Assembly (NCBI GenBank): GCA_017471505.1
Contig: JAFUTC010000004.1
Coordinates: 191,608-255,607 of the forward strand
Direction of reading: 5' to 3'
Source of the DNA: Alloprevotella sp.
Lineage (GTDB): Bacteria; Bacteroidota; Bacteroidia; Bacteroidales; Bacteroidaceae
DNA: 64,000 nt
The first letter of the stretch is position 1; every line of letters begins with the position of its first letter. Below are positions 1-9,100 of the stretch, in pieces. A program made the position numbers and the translations under genes. The notes beneath the pieces were generated by a model. That model did not search any database, was not told where the DNA came from, and saw only the letters and a list, made by a program, of their open reading frames with translations.

Positions 1-555
1 TTCGCACTGGGCTCTACGGTGTTCCTCTACGGAGCCGATTTTGCGCTGAACAATATTCTCGGTGCCCACCAGCGTACTCGCATCAACGTGTTGCTCGGCA
101 TTGAGAACGACCCTACAGGCGCGGGCTACAACGTAAACCAGTCGAAGATTGCCATCGGCTCAGGCGGACTGACCGGCAAGGGGTTCATGAACGGCACGCA
201 GACTAAGTTGAAATACGTGCCGGAGCAAGATACCGACTTCATCTTCTGTACCGTGGGCGAAGAGCAGGGATTTGCAGGCAGCGCCGTCGTGTTGTTTCTC
301 TACACAGCTCTCCTGCTGCGGCTTCTCTATCTAAGCGAGCGGCAGTCCACCACTTTCGGGCGCGTCTTCGGATATAGCGTGCTGTCCATTCTGCTATTCC
401 ACGTGTTCATCAACATAGGCATGGTGATGGGCCTCACGCCCGTCATCGGCATTCCGCTACCCTTCTTCAGTTACGGCGGTTCGTCGCTGTGGGGTTTCAC
501 CCTGCTGCTGTTCATCTTCCTGCGCATCGACGCGCGCGACAGTCTCCGACGCTAA
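1..555 (+). CDS. rodA: Rod-shape peptidoglycan polymerase RodA, C-terminal part
   Basis: This is the 3' part of a SEDS-family (FtsW/RodA) gene; the start lies outside the window and the frame is open from base 1. The visible 184 residues hold the large extracytoplasmic loop, with the conserved EQDTDFIF and GEEQGF motifs, then hydrophobic helices and the family signature PLPFFSYGGSS before a short polar tail. SEDS proteins polymerise lipid II into glycan strands with a partner class B PBP; the RodA branch serves cell elongation. The loop motif and tail favour RodA over FtsW, though this is inferred without an alignment. The next gene starts 9 bp downstream and is probably co-transcribed. Confidence 0.9.
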   Translation, partial: FALGSTVFLYGADFALNNILGAHQRTRINVLLGIENDPTGAGYNVNQSKIAIGSGGLTGKGFMNGTQTKLKYVPEQDTDFIFCTVGEEQGFAGSAVVLFLYTALLLRLLYLSERQSTTFGRVFGYSVLSILLFHVFINIGMVMGLTPVIGIPLPFFSYGGSSLWGFTLLLFIFLRIDARDSLRR

Positions 556-564
556 ACCAACTTT

Positions 565-1011
565 ATGGAATCGAACAAGCCACATAGTCCCATCTACCTC
601 TTCCTGCTCGTGTTGCTGCTGACGGCAGCCATCTTGTGGGCCATTGTCTTGCTGAAGACGTCGACCGACGCCGTCAAGCAACTGCCCGCCTATAGCGCCC
701 AGGAAGCCCCCATAGTGGTGCCCGACACGAGCCTCGAGCCGCAGGCGCTGCCCATAGTGGCCGACACCGCCGCCACTATCGAGCCCGAGCCGGCAGAGCG
801 GGATATGCGTGCCCCCTACGAGGCTGGCTACGAAGACGGCTACATCATCGGCCTCGACGACGGTGCCGCCCACGACGAGTTCCGACTCTACGACGAAGAC
901 AGCAGTTTTCCCACGCAGCAGGAACGCGACACCTACAAGCGCGGCTATCGCGACGGCTACCACAAGGGATTTGCCGACGGCGAGGCCGGCAAGCATTTCG
1001 GCATCGGATAG
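565..1011 (+). CDS. Small membrane-anchored protein with two Tyr/Gly/Asp-rich repeats
   Basis: A 148-residue protein of unrecognised family. Residues 10-30 form a single hydrophobic helix (signal anchor), followed by a Pro/Ala/Glu-rich linker. Two copies of a 16-residue pattern, YxxGYxDGYxxGxxDG, lie at about residues 85-100 and 124-139. The soluble part is probably periplasmic. It starts 9 bp after rodA and is followed by a good terminator, so it is likely the last gene of the rod-shape operon. Function is not known; the duplicated motif suggests a small binding module. Confidence 0.75.
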   Translation: MESNKPHSPIYLFLLVLLLTAAILWAIVLLKTSTDAVKQLPAYSAQEAPIVVPDTSLEPQALPIVADTAATIEPEPAERDMRAPYEAGYEDGYIIGLDDGAAHDEFRLYDEDSSFPTQQERDTYKRGYRDGYHKGFADGEAGKHFGIG

Positions 1012-1116
1012 CGGCACACGGCCACGCGACCCTCGCGTGTCAACATTTTTCCCACCTGCGGGCAAAACGAGGGGTTGCACCGGTCGGAAAGTTTTTGTAA
1101 CTTCACTTACGAATAA

Positions 1117-1151
1117 GGGAAGTGCCTCGCAAGGGCGCTTCCCTGCTTTTT
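1117..1151 (+). terminator. Rho-independent terminator after the rodA operon
   Basis: A ten-base-pair stem (GGGAAGTGCC paired with GGGCGCTTCCC, one G-U pair) with a seven-base loop is followed by TGCTTTTT. It lies 105 bp downstream of the small membrane-protein gene, on the plus strand. Confidence 0.7.
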
Positions 1152-1172
1152 GCCCCTATCCGATCGGCTCCG

Positions 1173-1298
1173 CCGCCTATTCCGGCCGAAAAATCCGATT
1201 ATGGGACGGCCCGATTGCATAATGCCGTTTCGCCATCCGACTATCGCATTTTTCCGCCTCATAATCGCTCCGGCACATCGCATTATGCAATTTCCGCG
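1173..1298 (+). repeat. 21-bp palindromic repeat array A (degenerate)
   Basis: Six consecutive 21-bp units start at 1173, 1194, 1215, 1236, 1257 and 1278. The best are TTGCATAATGCC at 1215 and TCGCATTATGCAA at 1278; 1194, 1236 and 1257 keep a CATNAT-like core in exact phase (GATTAT, GACTAT, CATAAT). The first unit ends in CCGAAAAA, as first units of the other arrays do. This is the most decayed of six arrays. It fills much of the 500-bp gap between the convergent rodA operon and S46 peptidase gene; short frames readable across it have no gene-like features. Confidence 0.8.
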
Positions 1299-1441
1299 CA
1301 GATGGCTCACCGAGAAATTTAACATAGTTTAACCTTTTCGGAAAATGTCAATAATTTTCCACTTTTTCCGTCGGATGCCGCGGCGGGTCAAAGCACCGTC
1401 CCCGCACCCCTGCTCTGCCGTCTGTCCGGAGTACGAAAGAA

Positions 1442-1469
1442 GCGCCTGCAGCCATCGGGCCACAGGCGC
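1442..1469 (-). terminator. Hairpin terminator after the S46 peptidase gene
   Basis: The arms GCGCCTG and CAGGCGC enclose a GC-rich loop. Read on the minus strand it is followed by TTCTTTCG. It lies about 45 bp beyond the peptidase stop. The T tract is imperfect. Confidence 0.5.
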
Positions 1470-1511
1470 GTATAAGGGTTTCTGCCGGTAGGCGCGACGT
1501 GCGCTCCTGCC

Positions 1512-3629
1512 TCAGCGTCGTATGGTCATTTCGTCGAGCACATAGCCGGCGCCACCATACGTGTCGACAATCCAAAGCACGTAGCGTATGTCGACATTGA
1601 TGCAGCGCTGCAGGGCCGCATTATAGGCGAAGTCGGAAGCCAGGCTCTCTATGTTGCCGTCAAAGGCCAAGCCGATGAGTTCGCCCTTGGCGTTCATCAC
1701 GGGCGAGCCGCTGTTGCCGCCGGTGATATCGTTGTCGGTCAGGAAGCAGGCAGGCATCTTGCCGTCGGGACGTGCATACTGGCCGAAGTTGCCTTGCGCG
1801 AACAGGTTGCGTAAGGGTTCGTCGATAATGTAGTCGACATCCTTCGGATTCTCCTTTTCAAACATGCCGTCCACCACGGTACGGTAGTCGTAGCTTACGG
1901 CATCGCGCGGCGAGTAGGCCTTGACGTGTCCGTAGGTCAGTCGCATGGTGAAATTGGCATCGGGCGGCGTCTGGAACTGATTCATCTCCATGATGCCGCG
2001 CGTATAGATTTTCGACAGATGCTGGTTCAGGCGGTTGAAGCGACCGTAGCTCGCCATCAGTTCGCCAGGCACGCGCTCGTTCATCACCTGCACGCCCGGG
2101 TTGTTCATAAGCACTTCGGCCGACGGGTGCTTCATAAACTCGTCGAAGGCCTCCACGCTGCACAGCACGCCGCCGTTGCGAGTCTGCGCAAGGCGTTCCA
2201 CCTGCCGGTTGATATATTGCTTGGAAACGTCGAGGCGCACATTCTGCTGAATGATGGGTGCAACCAGGTCGATGTAGCGATATGCCTTCGCGATGGCCTC
2301 ACTGTCGGCCAGGCTGGCGCGTAGTCGGGCGGCATTGACCTGTACGAGCGAGTCGTTGCCTTCTTCCAAGGCCCGGCCGAGTCCAGCCGCAGCGCGGTAG
2401 TCGTAGCCGGGATTCAGGCCGCTCATTCCGAAACTTACGAGCGACACGTCGTAGAGGCTGTCGCTATATGCCTTCTCCAAATCGTCAAGGCGCCTGAGGC
2501 TGGAAGCCAGTTCCGAGCCGGTGCTCTTGGCGTAGGCGTACTTCAGAAGCCGCTCGTCCACGAGACGCTTCTTATCAATCAGATGCGTCTTACGGACCGA
2601 CTCGATGGCGCCGCCGTATTTTTTCACCATATTGCCGAGCGAGAAGTTGGAATTCTGCATGGCCAGGCGCACCGAATCGTTGCGTGCCATCTCCTTGCGG
2701 TTCTGCTCGAGCACAGACTCGCCCACCAGCACGACGGGAGCATACTCGGCCTCCATGCGCAGTTTCAGTTGCGAGGCCGAAAGATAGCGGTCGGTGCTTC
2801 CGGGGAAGCCCATAATCATGGCATAGTCGCCCTCCTTCAGGTCGCGGAGCGATATGTGGAGATACTTGTCGCGGTGGAGCGGCACATTGTCGGCCGAATA
2901 GGCAGCAGGATTGCCGTCCTTGTCGGCATAGATGCGGAACATGGCAAAGTCGGCATTGTGGCGCGGCCACACCCAGTTGTCCTGATTTTGGCCAAACTGA
3001 CCGATTTGCAAGGGCGGGTTGGCCACCAGTCGCACGTCGCGATAGGTCTGCGTGAATATGGCGTAGAACTCGTTGCCGCCGTAGAACACATTGATGTCGG
3101 CGCTGACGCCCGGCACGTCCTTCCACTTCGACTCGGCCAGTATCTTCTCGTTGAGCGGGCCAAGGAACCGACGGCTCTGCATGGCATACTCATCGACGCC
3201 GCCTATGCGAGCCTGCTCCTCGACAAACTTCGTGACGTCCTCCACACCGAGCACAAACGTGAAAGTCAGGTGCGGCACCGGGAGTTCCTCTTTTATCGAA
3301 TGGGCAAAATAGCCATCCTGCAGATAGTTGGCCTCGAGCGTGCTCATGGCATGCACATAACTGTAGCCGCAATGGTTGTTGGTGAGCACAAGTCCGTTGG
3401 GCGAAACGACCTCACCCGTACAGCCTCCGCCAAACACGCCTACTGCGTCTTTGAGCGAGGCTTGCGTCTCGCTGTAAACCTCTTCGGCCTTGAGTTTCAG
3501 TCCGGCTTTCTTCAGCGAGTCAGCAAGATGCTGCTGCTTCATAAGGGCCAGAAACCACATACCTCCGTCGGCCTTAGCCACCAGTGCCGAACAGAGAAGG
3601 AATGCCATAAGGCAAAAAGTTTTTTTCAT
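1512..3629 (-). CDS. S46 family dipeptidyl-peptidase (DPP7/DPP11 type)
   Basis: This 705-residue serine exopeptidase is probably periplasmic and releases dipeptides from the N-termini of peptides, a key step in amino-acid use by asaccharolytic and proteolytic Bacteroidales. The signal peptide covers residues 1-20 and the mature protein begins DGGMW, typical of S46. The catalytic His is in TNNHCGY (His86), the Asp lies in HNADF, and the Ser is in GGNSGSP (Ser640). At the position corresponding to residue 673 of the Porphyromonas enzymes (18 after the Ser) there is Gly (AFDGN), which in known enzymes marks hydrophobic-P1 DPP7 rather than acidic-P1 DPP11. The start at 3629 gives the signal peptide; an upstream in-frame start would overlap tamL. 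It begins 19 bp after tamL, so it is the last gene of the tamB-tamL operon. Confidence 0.93.
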   Translation of the reverse strand: MKKTFCLMAFLLCSALVAKADGGMWFLALMKQQHLADSLKKAGLKLKAEEVYSETQASLKDAVGVFGGGCTGEVVSPNGLVLTNNHCGYSYVHAMSTLEANYLQDGYFAHSIKEELPVPHLTFTFVLGVEDVTKFVEEQARIGGVDEYAMQSRRFLGPLNEKILAESKWKDVPGVSADINVFYGGNEFYAIFTQTYRDVRLVANPPLQIGQFGQNQDNWVWPRHNADFAMFRIYADKDGNPAAYSADNVPLHRDKYLHISLRDLKEGDYAMIMGFPGSTDRYLSASQLKLRMEAEYAPVVLVGESVLEQNRKEMARNDSVRLAMQNSNFSLGNMVKKYGGAIESVRKTHLIDKKRLVDERLLKYAYAKSTGSELASSLRRLDDLEKAYSDSLYDVSLVSFGMSGLNPGYDYRAAAGLGRALEEGNDSLVQVNAARLRASLADSEAIAKAYRYIDLVAPIIQQNVRLDVSKQYINRQVERLAQTRNGGVLCSVEAFDEFMKHPSAEVLMNNPGVQVMNERVPGELMASYGRFNRLNQHLSKIYTRGIMEMNQFQTPPDANFTMRLTYGHVKAYSPRDAVSYDYRTVVDGMFEKENPKDVDYIIDEPLRNLFAQGNFGQYARPDGKMPACFLTDNDITGGNSGSPVMNAKGELIGLAFDGNIESLASDFAYNAALQRCINVDIRYVLWIVDTYGGAGYVLDEMTIRR

Positions 3630-3648
3630 ATTGATGAGAATAGGTTGA

Positions 3649-6138
3649 TTAGAACGGATAGCCGATTGCAAAGTGGAAGTTGAGTCCGTCACGGAACTTC
3701 TCGAGATTGTAGAAGCCACGCTTGCCGGTGTCATAAGGCGCATGCAGTCCGATGCCTACGTCGAAGCGTAAGACAAGGAAGCTGAGGTCGTAGCGCAAGC
3801 CCGCACCGGTGCCCACGGCTATGTATTTGAGATTTTTGCCCGATATCTGAGCGTTGGGACGCATCGGGTCGTCGCGCATGAGCCACACGTTGCCCGCGTC
3901 GGCAAAGATGGCGCCGTGGAGCGAACCGAAAAGCCGCATCCGCAGTTCGGCATTAGCCTCGAGCTTGAAGTCGCCGGTCTGGTCGATATAGGCATACTTG
4001 CGGTTGTCGCTGCGATACGGGCCGGGACCTATGCTGCGCACGGCAAAGCCCCTAACGCTATTGGCTCCGCCTACGTAGAACTGTTCGGCATAGGGCGCCA
4101 CGAGCTGGTTGCCATAGCTCCAGATGGCGCCGGCAAAGAAACGCGTGGCTATACGGAAGCGCTCGCCAAACGGCACGGAGTAGCGTGCCTCGAACGTGGT
4201 CTTCAGAAACTGCGCAAACGGACTGCCGAGTATCTTCTTACCCTGCTGCGAGAACTTCTTGCCCGCAATGGCAAAGATGCCCGACGTGACGTTGCCCGCC
4301 TCCTTGGCAAACAACTGAATCATCAGGCTGTTGCGGTGCGACTCCGAACTCGTATAGGTGAACAAGTAACTCATCGAAGGAATGTACTGGTCGCGCATCG
4401 AAGTGTATAGGGCCGGATTGGCGTCCATTATTTCCTTGAACTCGTCCGACGTATGAATGATATTGTCGAAGTCGATGTTCAGCGGCGTAAGTTCGTGCAG
4501 CACCGTGGCCTTCTTATGCCAGTTGTAGGTAAGTCCGAGACCCGCCGACACCAGCGTGAAGAAACTCGACCTACGACGCCAGTCCACATCGACAGCCACC
4601 GTGGTTTCGGCCGGGAAACGCAGGCGGCGGCGCGAAATGAACGGCGCATAGAAGCGCGGGAAGTGCAAGGAGAGTTGCGCGCCCAGTTCGTAACTGTTCA
4701 ACTGGCTCCGCTTGACTCCCTTGGCCGCATGCAACTGCCACTCGTATGAGCCAAAAATCTTGAACGACAATTTTTCGCCGCCGCGGAACGCATTAATCTT
4801 ATTGATGGTATAGGACAGTCCGGGGCCAAGTTGGTCGTTGCTCTTCAGCGTAGCGTTCATTTCCAGATTCGAATTGAACGGCTTGTCGAGAAGTGCGGTC
4901 ACATAGAGGTCGAGCGTATCGCACGAAGCGGCCGTATCACGCGGCACATAGTTCACATCGAGTTGGCTGAACACACCTATGCGGTTCAGTTTCTCAAGCG
5001 TAGCCCGCTGGTCGGTCATACTATAGGGCTCGCCATGCCTGTGGGTGATGGCGTGGCGCCACATATTGGCACGCAACGGCATCTTGTTGCCTCCGTACTG
5101 ATAGGTATAGTTTCGGCGCGTGCGGGTCTTGTCGAGTCGGTCGCGCTCATTACGGCGCATGGCCACAATCACGTTGCCCATATACCACGGATGATTGGCC
5201 CGCTCCGACACCATAGGCGAAGGCTGCACTTGCAGCTGCACATAGCCCCGGCGCATAAGCGTGTCGGCCTTGTAGGCAGTGAAATTGTCCTCCCAGTAGT
5301 AGTAGCCGTTCTCGCGGAACAGGTTGCCGAGCCGCGTGCGTTCGTTGGCGAGGTTTACCACACTGAAAGCGTCGCCCGACCTAAGCAGACGGTCGTCCAT
5401 GCTGCTGGAAACAAGTTGTTGCTGGGCCGGCGTGAAGCGCAGGTAGGCAATGGAATCCAGCCGCGATAGCGGACCCACCTGGACATTATACTTGATTTTG
5501 GCCTTCTTGGGGTTCTTCTGCGGAAGAATCTCGTAGTCGACCTTTCCCCTAAAGAAACCATAGTTTTCGAGTGTGTTCTGCGCCACCTTGACTCTGGTAG
5601 CGGGCGACACGGTAGAGATAAGCACCGGCGCGCCGGCAAAATTCTTGAACATCCACTTGCCGAATTTCCCCTTGGAATTAACAAACATGTTGTAAAACCA
5701 AAGTTCGAACTGCAAAGGAGAGCGCAACGACGACGAGCCAAAGAGCGCATTGTTGGGCGCATAGGCCAGCACGGCTCCAACCTCGGACTTGGCGGTCTTC
5801 AGTGCCTCGCGCAGCACCGCCTGTCCCTCGGCGTCGGCCGTGGAACTATTGTCCACAACCACGTCCCCGTCGTCGCGGCGCACATTGGCAAGGTCCGAGA
5901 GCGAAGACGTACCCGACAGCACATCGGAAACGGTGTTTACGACATCGCCAATGGTGGTGATGACGCCCACACTGTCGCGCCGAATCTTACGGCTGTGCTG
6001 CGGAACCTGCGAATAGTCGATTTTGTCAATACCCACATAGAGCGTCTCGCCTTCGGGCAGATGCGACGTCGTCGAACAGCCCGACAAGAGTGCCAGCGTA
6101 GCCCACATGGGCAATATATATAGGAGCGTTTTTCTCAT
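3649..6138 (-). CDS. tamL: TamA-like outer-membrane lipoprotein (TamL), Omp85 superfamily
   Basis: An 829-residue protein with a lipoprotein signal (LLSGCS, lipidated Cys at about residue 21). An N-terminal POTRA-like region follows, then a C-terminal 16-strand-type barrel of the bacterial surface antigen (D15) family, with the VRGF lock motif (NSVRGFAVRSIGPG) and a C-terminal FHFAIGYPF strand. Bacteroidetes carry TamL, a lipidated TamA variant, as partner of TamB in outer-membrane protein assembly or lipid transport; that role is established for the family and inferred here. The gene lies 29 bp downstream of tamB and 19 bp upstream of the S46 peptidase gene, all on one strand. BamA itself is not in the window, but lipidation and tamB linkage favour TamL. 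Confidence 0.9.
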   Translation of the reverse strand: MRKTLLYILPMWATLALLSGCSTTSHLPEGETLYVGIDKIDYSQVPQHSRKIRRDSVGVITTIGDVVNTVSDVLSGTSSLSDLANVRRDDGDVVVDNSSTADAEGQAVLREALKTAKSEVGAVLAYAPNNALFGSSSLRSPLQFELWFYNMFVNSKGKFGKWMFKNFAGAPVLISTVSPATRVKVAQNTLENYGFFRGKVDYEILPQKNPKKAKIKYNVQVGPLSRLDSIAYLRFTPAQQQLVSSSMDDRLLRSGDAFSVVNLANERTRLGNLFRENGYYYWEDNFTAYKADTLMRRGYVQLQVQPSPMVSERANHPWYMGNVIVAMRRNERDRLDKTRTRRNYTYQYGGNKMPLRANMWRHAITHRHGEPYSMTDQRATLEKLNRIGVFSQLDVNYVPRDTAASCDTLDLYVTALLDKPFNSNLEMNATLKSNDQLGPGLSYTINKINAFRGGEKLSFKIFGSYEWQLHAAKGVKRSQLNSYELGAQLSLHFPRFYAPFISRRRLRFPAETTVAVDVDWRRRSSFFTLVSAGLGLTYNWHKKATVLHELTPLNIDFDNIIHTSDEFKEIMDANPALYTSMRDQYIPSMSYLFTYTSSESHRNSLMIQLFAKEAGNVTSGIFAIAGKKFSQQGKKILGSPFAQFLKTTFEARYSVPFGERFRIATRFFAGAIWSYGNQLVAPYAEQFYVGGANSVRGFAVRSIGPGPYRSDNRKYAYIDQTGDFKLEANAELRMRLFGSLHGAIFADAGNVWLMRDDPMRPNAQISGKNLKYIAVGTGAGLRYDLSFLVLRFDVGIGLHAPYDTGKRGFYNLEKFRDGLNFHFAIGYPF

Positions 6139-6167
6139 ATAGCGATGTGCATAGATTGCAATGGTTT

Positions 6168-9100
6168 CTATCGGGCGGGCCTTATGGAGTCGGTCGGTAC
6201 CTCAGGCACCGGCTTGACACGCACAGGCTCTTTCTTTTTCCAGAATATGAACAGGTCGCCAAACTTCTCGGCCTTGCGGCGAACCGAATAGCCTACGCCT
6301 GTCTTCGTCAGTTGTCCCTCGAGCGGGTCTTGTAGGTCGCGATCGTAGAATACGCGGACGAACCTGGACGCGCCTTTGTTGATTCGATACTCTACCGAAA
6401 CATTGTTGATGATGCTTTCGGCGTGGTTGTCGGCATCGGCCCCCGACGAAACGCGTCCACCTATAATCACGCGGATGCGGTCGTCCCAAAATCTCTTAGC
6501 AAACTGGAAACTGTAATCCGTAGTCTGCGTACCCACTGCACTGGTGCCCGACTCAATTCCGAAGTTGATGTCGATGGTTTTGAGTGCGGAACCGGCAATG
6601 TTCTGTATCTCACTTTGCAGGAAAGCATTCAGGGCGTTGCTCATCTTAAAGCCGCTGGTCATGCTGCTATTGTCGGTGATGTACATCCCTGTGGCCATCA
6701 TCGCTACGGCAACCTTCGTGCGCTGCTCCTGCGACATGGAGGCCAATTGGTTTTGGGTGTCGATGTCTTCGGGGGCGTCAATCGTAAATTCAAGTCCCAT
6801 CTGGTCGAGCGGCTTTGTCAGTTTGACACCTACGTCAAAGGCAACGGTACGTTGCTGGGTATCGTCGCTCACCGTGGCTTTCATCCGCTCCGTGGCCACA
6901 ATATTGAGCGTTGGATTGCCTGGCTCGCCCGTGAAGTCGACGGTGCTGCCCTGCGCTATGTTAAAGGTGCGGAGCGGTATGATAGGCATCTCGTAGTTCA
7001 ACTGCCCCTCCTGCACGGTCAGCCTACCCGTAAGTCGCGTTTCGCCTTGCTCGGTGAGGCGCAGCGTAAGATCGCCGCCGCCCACCATATCGACATAGCT
7101 TTTTCCGTCCTCAGTAAGGAAGCAATGGAAGCGTGCCGCATCGCTGATACCTATTCCGAGAACCATGTTCATGCTGTTCGACGAAACGACAACCGGTTCG
7201 GGCTCGGCCTCCGGATTCGTGAAATCGACAAACTGCACAATGTCTTCCAGTCGGTTCTCCATGGCCAGCGGCGAATCCCTTAGGATATAAGTCACGTCGG
7301 TATTGTCGAGCACGTCGAGTTTACCGCGAATGTTCATTTTGTCCACCGTGCCGGTCAGCGAGCCTATGAAGTCGGCATACAACTTACCGAAGACGAGCGA
7401 CTTGGCTTGCTTTTCGGCATTGATGAGTTCGAAATTCTTAGCCCGCATAGTGAGGTCGAGCGCGATGTGGTCCAGGCGCGACGCGTCGACAGTTCCGTTG
7501 ACCACAAGCGGGTTGTTTCCTTTTGACCGCAGGTTGTAGTCGGTGAAACGGAGCTTCGAATCGCGGATGGGCACATTGATGCTGTCCAGTTGAAAGTCGA
7601 AACCGTACACGTCGGAGTAGACGTGGGTGTCGCCCATATTGAGAGCGCCGTTGAGCTTGGGACTGCCAACGGTTCCGCTTATGTCGAAGTTGCCGGCAGC
7701 CGTTCCCTTGAACGCCACGTCGGTGCCTTCCATAAATCCGTTAAGCAAGGCCATCGGGAAGTCGTAGAGCGTGCCGTCGGCCTTTATCGTTTCGTCCTGG
7801 TCGTAATAGGTACCCTCGGCAGTCATCACTTCCCGGTCGCCGGTCGATAGGATGGCCGAGGCGTAGTGCGTGTTTCCGCCCTGCGGCATATAAGTGATAT
7901 CGGCGCCAAGACGGCCGAACGGTGTGCCTTCATATTCGAATCCGTCGGCTTGCAGGGTGGCCATGGCCGTGAAGTCGGTGTGATTTTCGTTGATGTGTAT
8001 GTCGCCCGACAACAGGCCCTTCATATCGGGCATATAGGGTACGATTGCCGACAGTTCGCCAAGGTTTACGTGATGGAGCGACAAGGTAATGTCGTTGACG
8101 GAGTCATTTCCGGTGGAGAAAACCTTTAGTCCGGTTCCGTCGTCCGCAAGTAAGTCGATGTCGGCAAATAGTTCCTTGTTCTTTCCTAAGAACACGTAGT
8201 TGTCGGAGTTAATTGTGAAGTCGCGGTACGCCAGTATCGGATGCTGCGGATAGAGCGACAAGCGGATGCCCCTATCGACAAGGAAGTCGGCACGCGCACC
8301 TATATTCAGCGCCTCTATGCCTTCCGCATCGAAGAACCTGGCGCCAATCTGCGCGGCGTCGCCTCGCAACTGACCGTCTAATCGGGCCTCGAACTTATTC
8401 TTATTGCGCGGCGAATCGTTCTTGACCAATCCATTCAGAAGTATGCCGGTCGAATCCTGATCTACTTTCAGATTGACGCGATCAAAGACCATTCCCTTTG
8501 CCACAAGCGAGTCGATGCGCATCTCCCCTTCCAGTCCGCTCACCGGATGGGTGTGCAGGTCCACAAGTGCCGTGTTGTATTCCACACCGTTTAATCGGAG
8601 GTACTGATAGAACGGATTTCGGCGCGAAGCCTCCAAATGGATGTCGGCGTCAGGCAGTTCGTTCTTGAGTGCCCAGTAGTCAAGCGAGCGGTCGGCAAGT
8701 TGTTTCTGAAGCAGAGAGGTAAACTTGTTCACCTGCGACATAAGGCTCTGGAGGTCGCCCTTAGTCGAGGCATTCAGCAAGAGGTCGCCACTGTTCAGCC
8801 GCACGTGGGTCGTGTCGTGCGCCGTAGTGAAATTGAACGCGATGTCCTGTGTCGTAAATCCGCGGTCGGGAGCAGAAAAGAAAATGTTGCCCACATCGCC
8901 GCTGACGTTCATATCCGACAGGTTGGAAGCCATATCGAACTTGACATTTACATTGCCGCCGGCCACCATTTCCTCGTCCGTCAGTCCGAGGGCCTTAAGG
9001 TTCAGTTTCTCAAAATTACCGCGCAACCGTCCATCCCAACGATTTCCCAACTTTGCTGTGAGTTGTCCGTTGCCGGCAAGGAGCGAGTTGTCGCCTTCAA

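Noticed and set aside
1107..1332. Short overlapping frames in the first intergenic region
   Set aside because: They read through the degenerate 21-bp units, giving repetitive peptides such as IMQF or LHN; no promoter or conserved domain supports them.
2583..3683. A 366-codon open frame antisense to the S46 peptidase
   Set aside because: No start signal or domain, and the catalytic motifs of the sense protein are intact.
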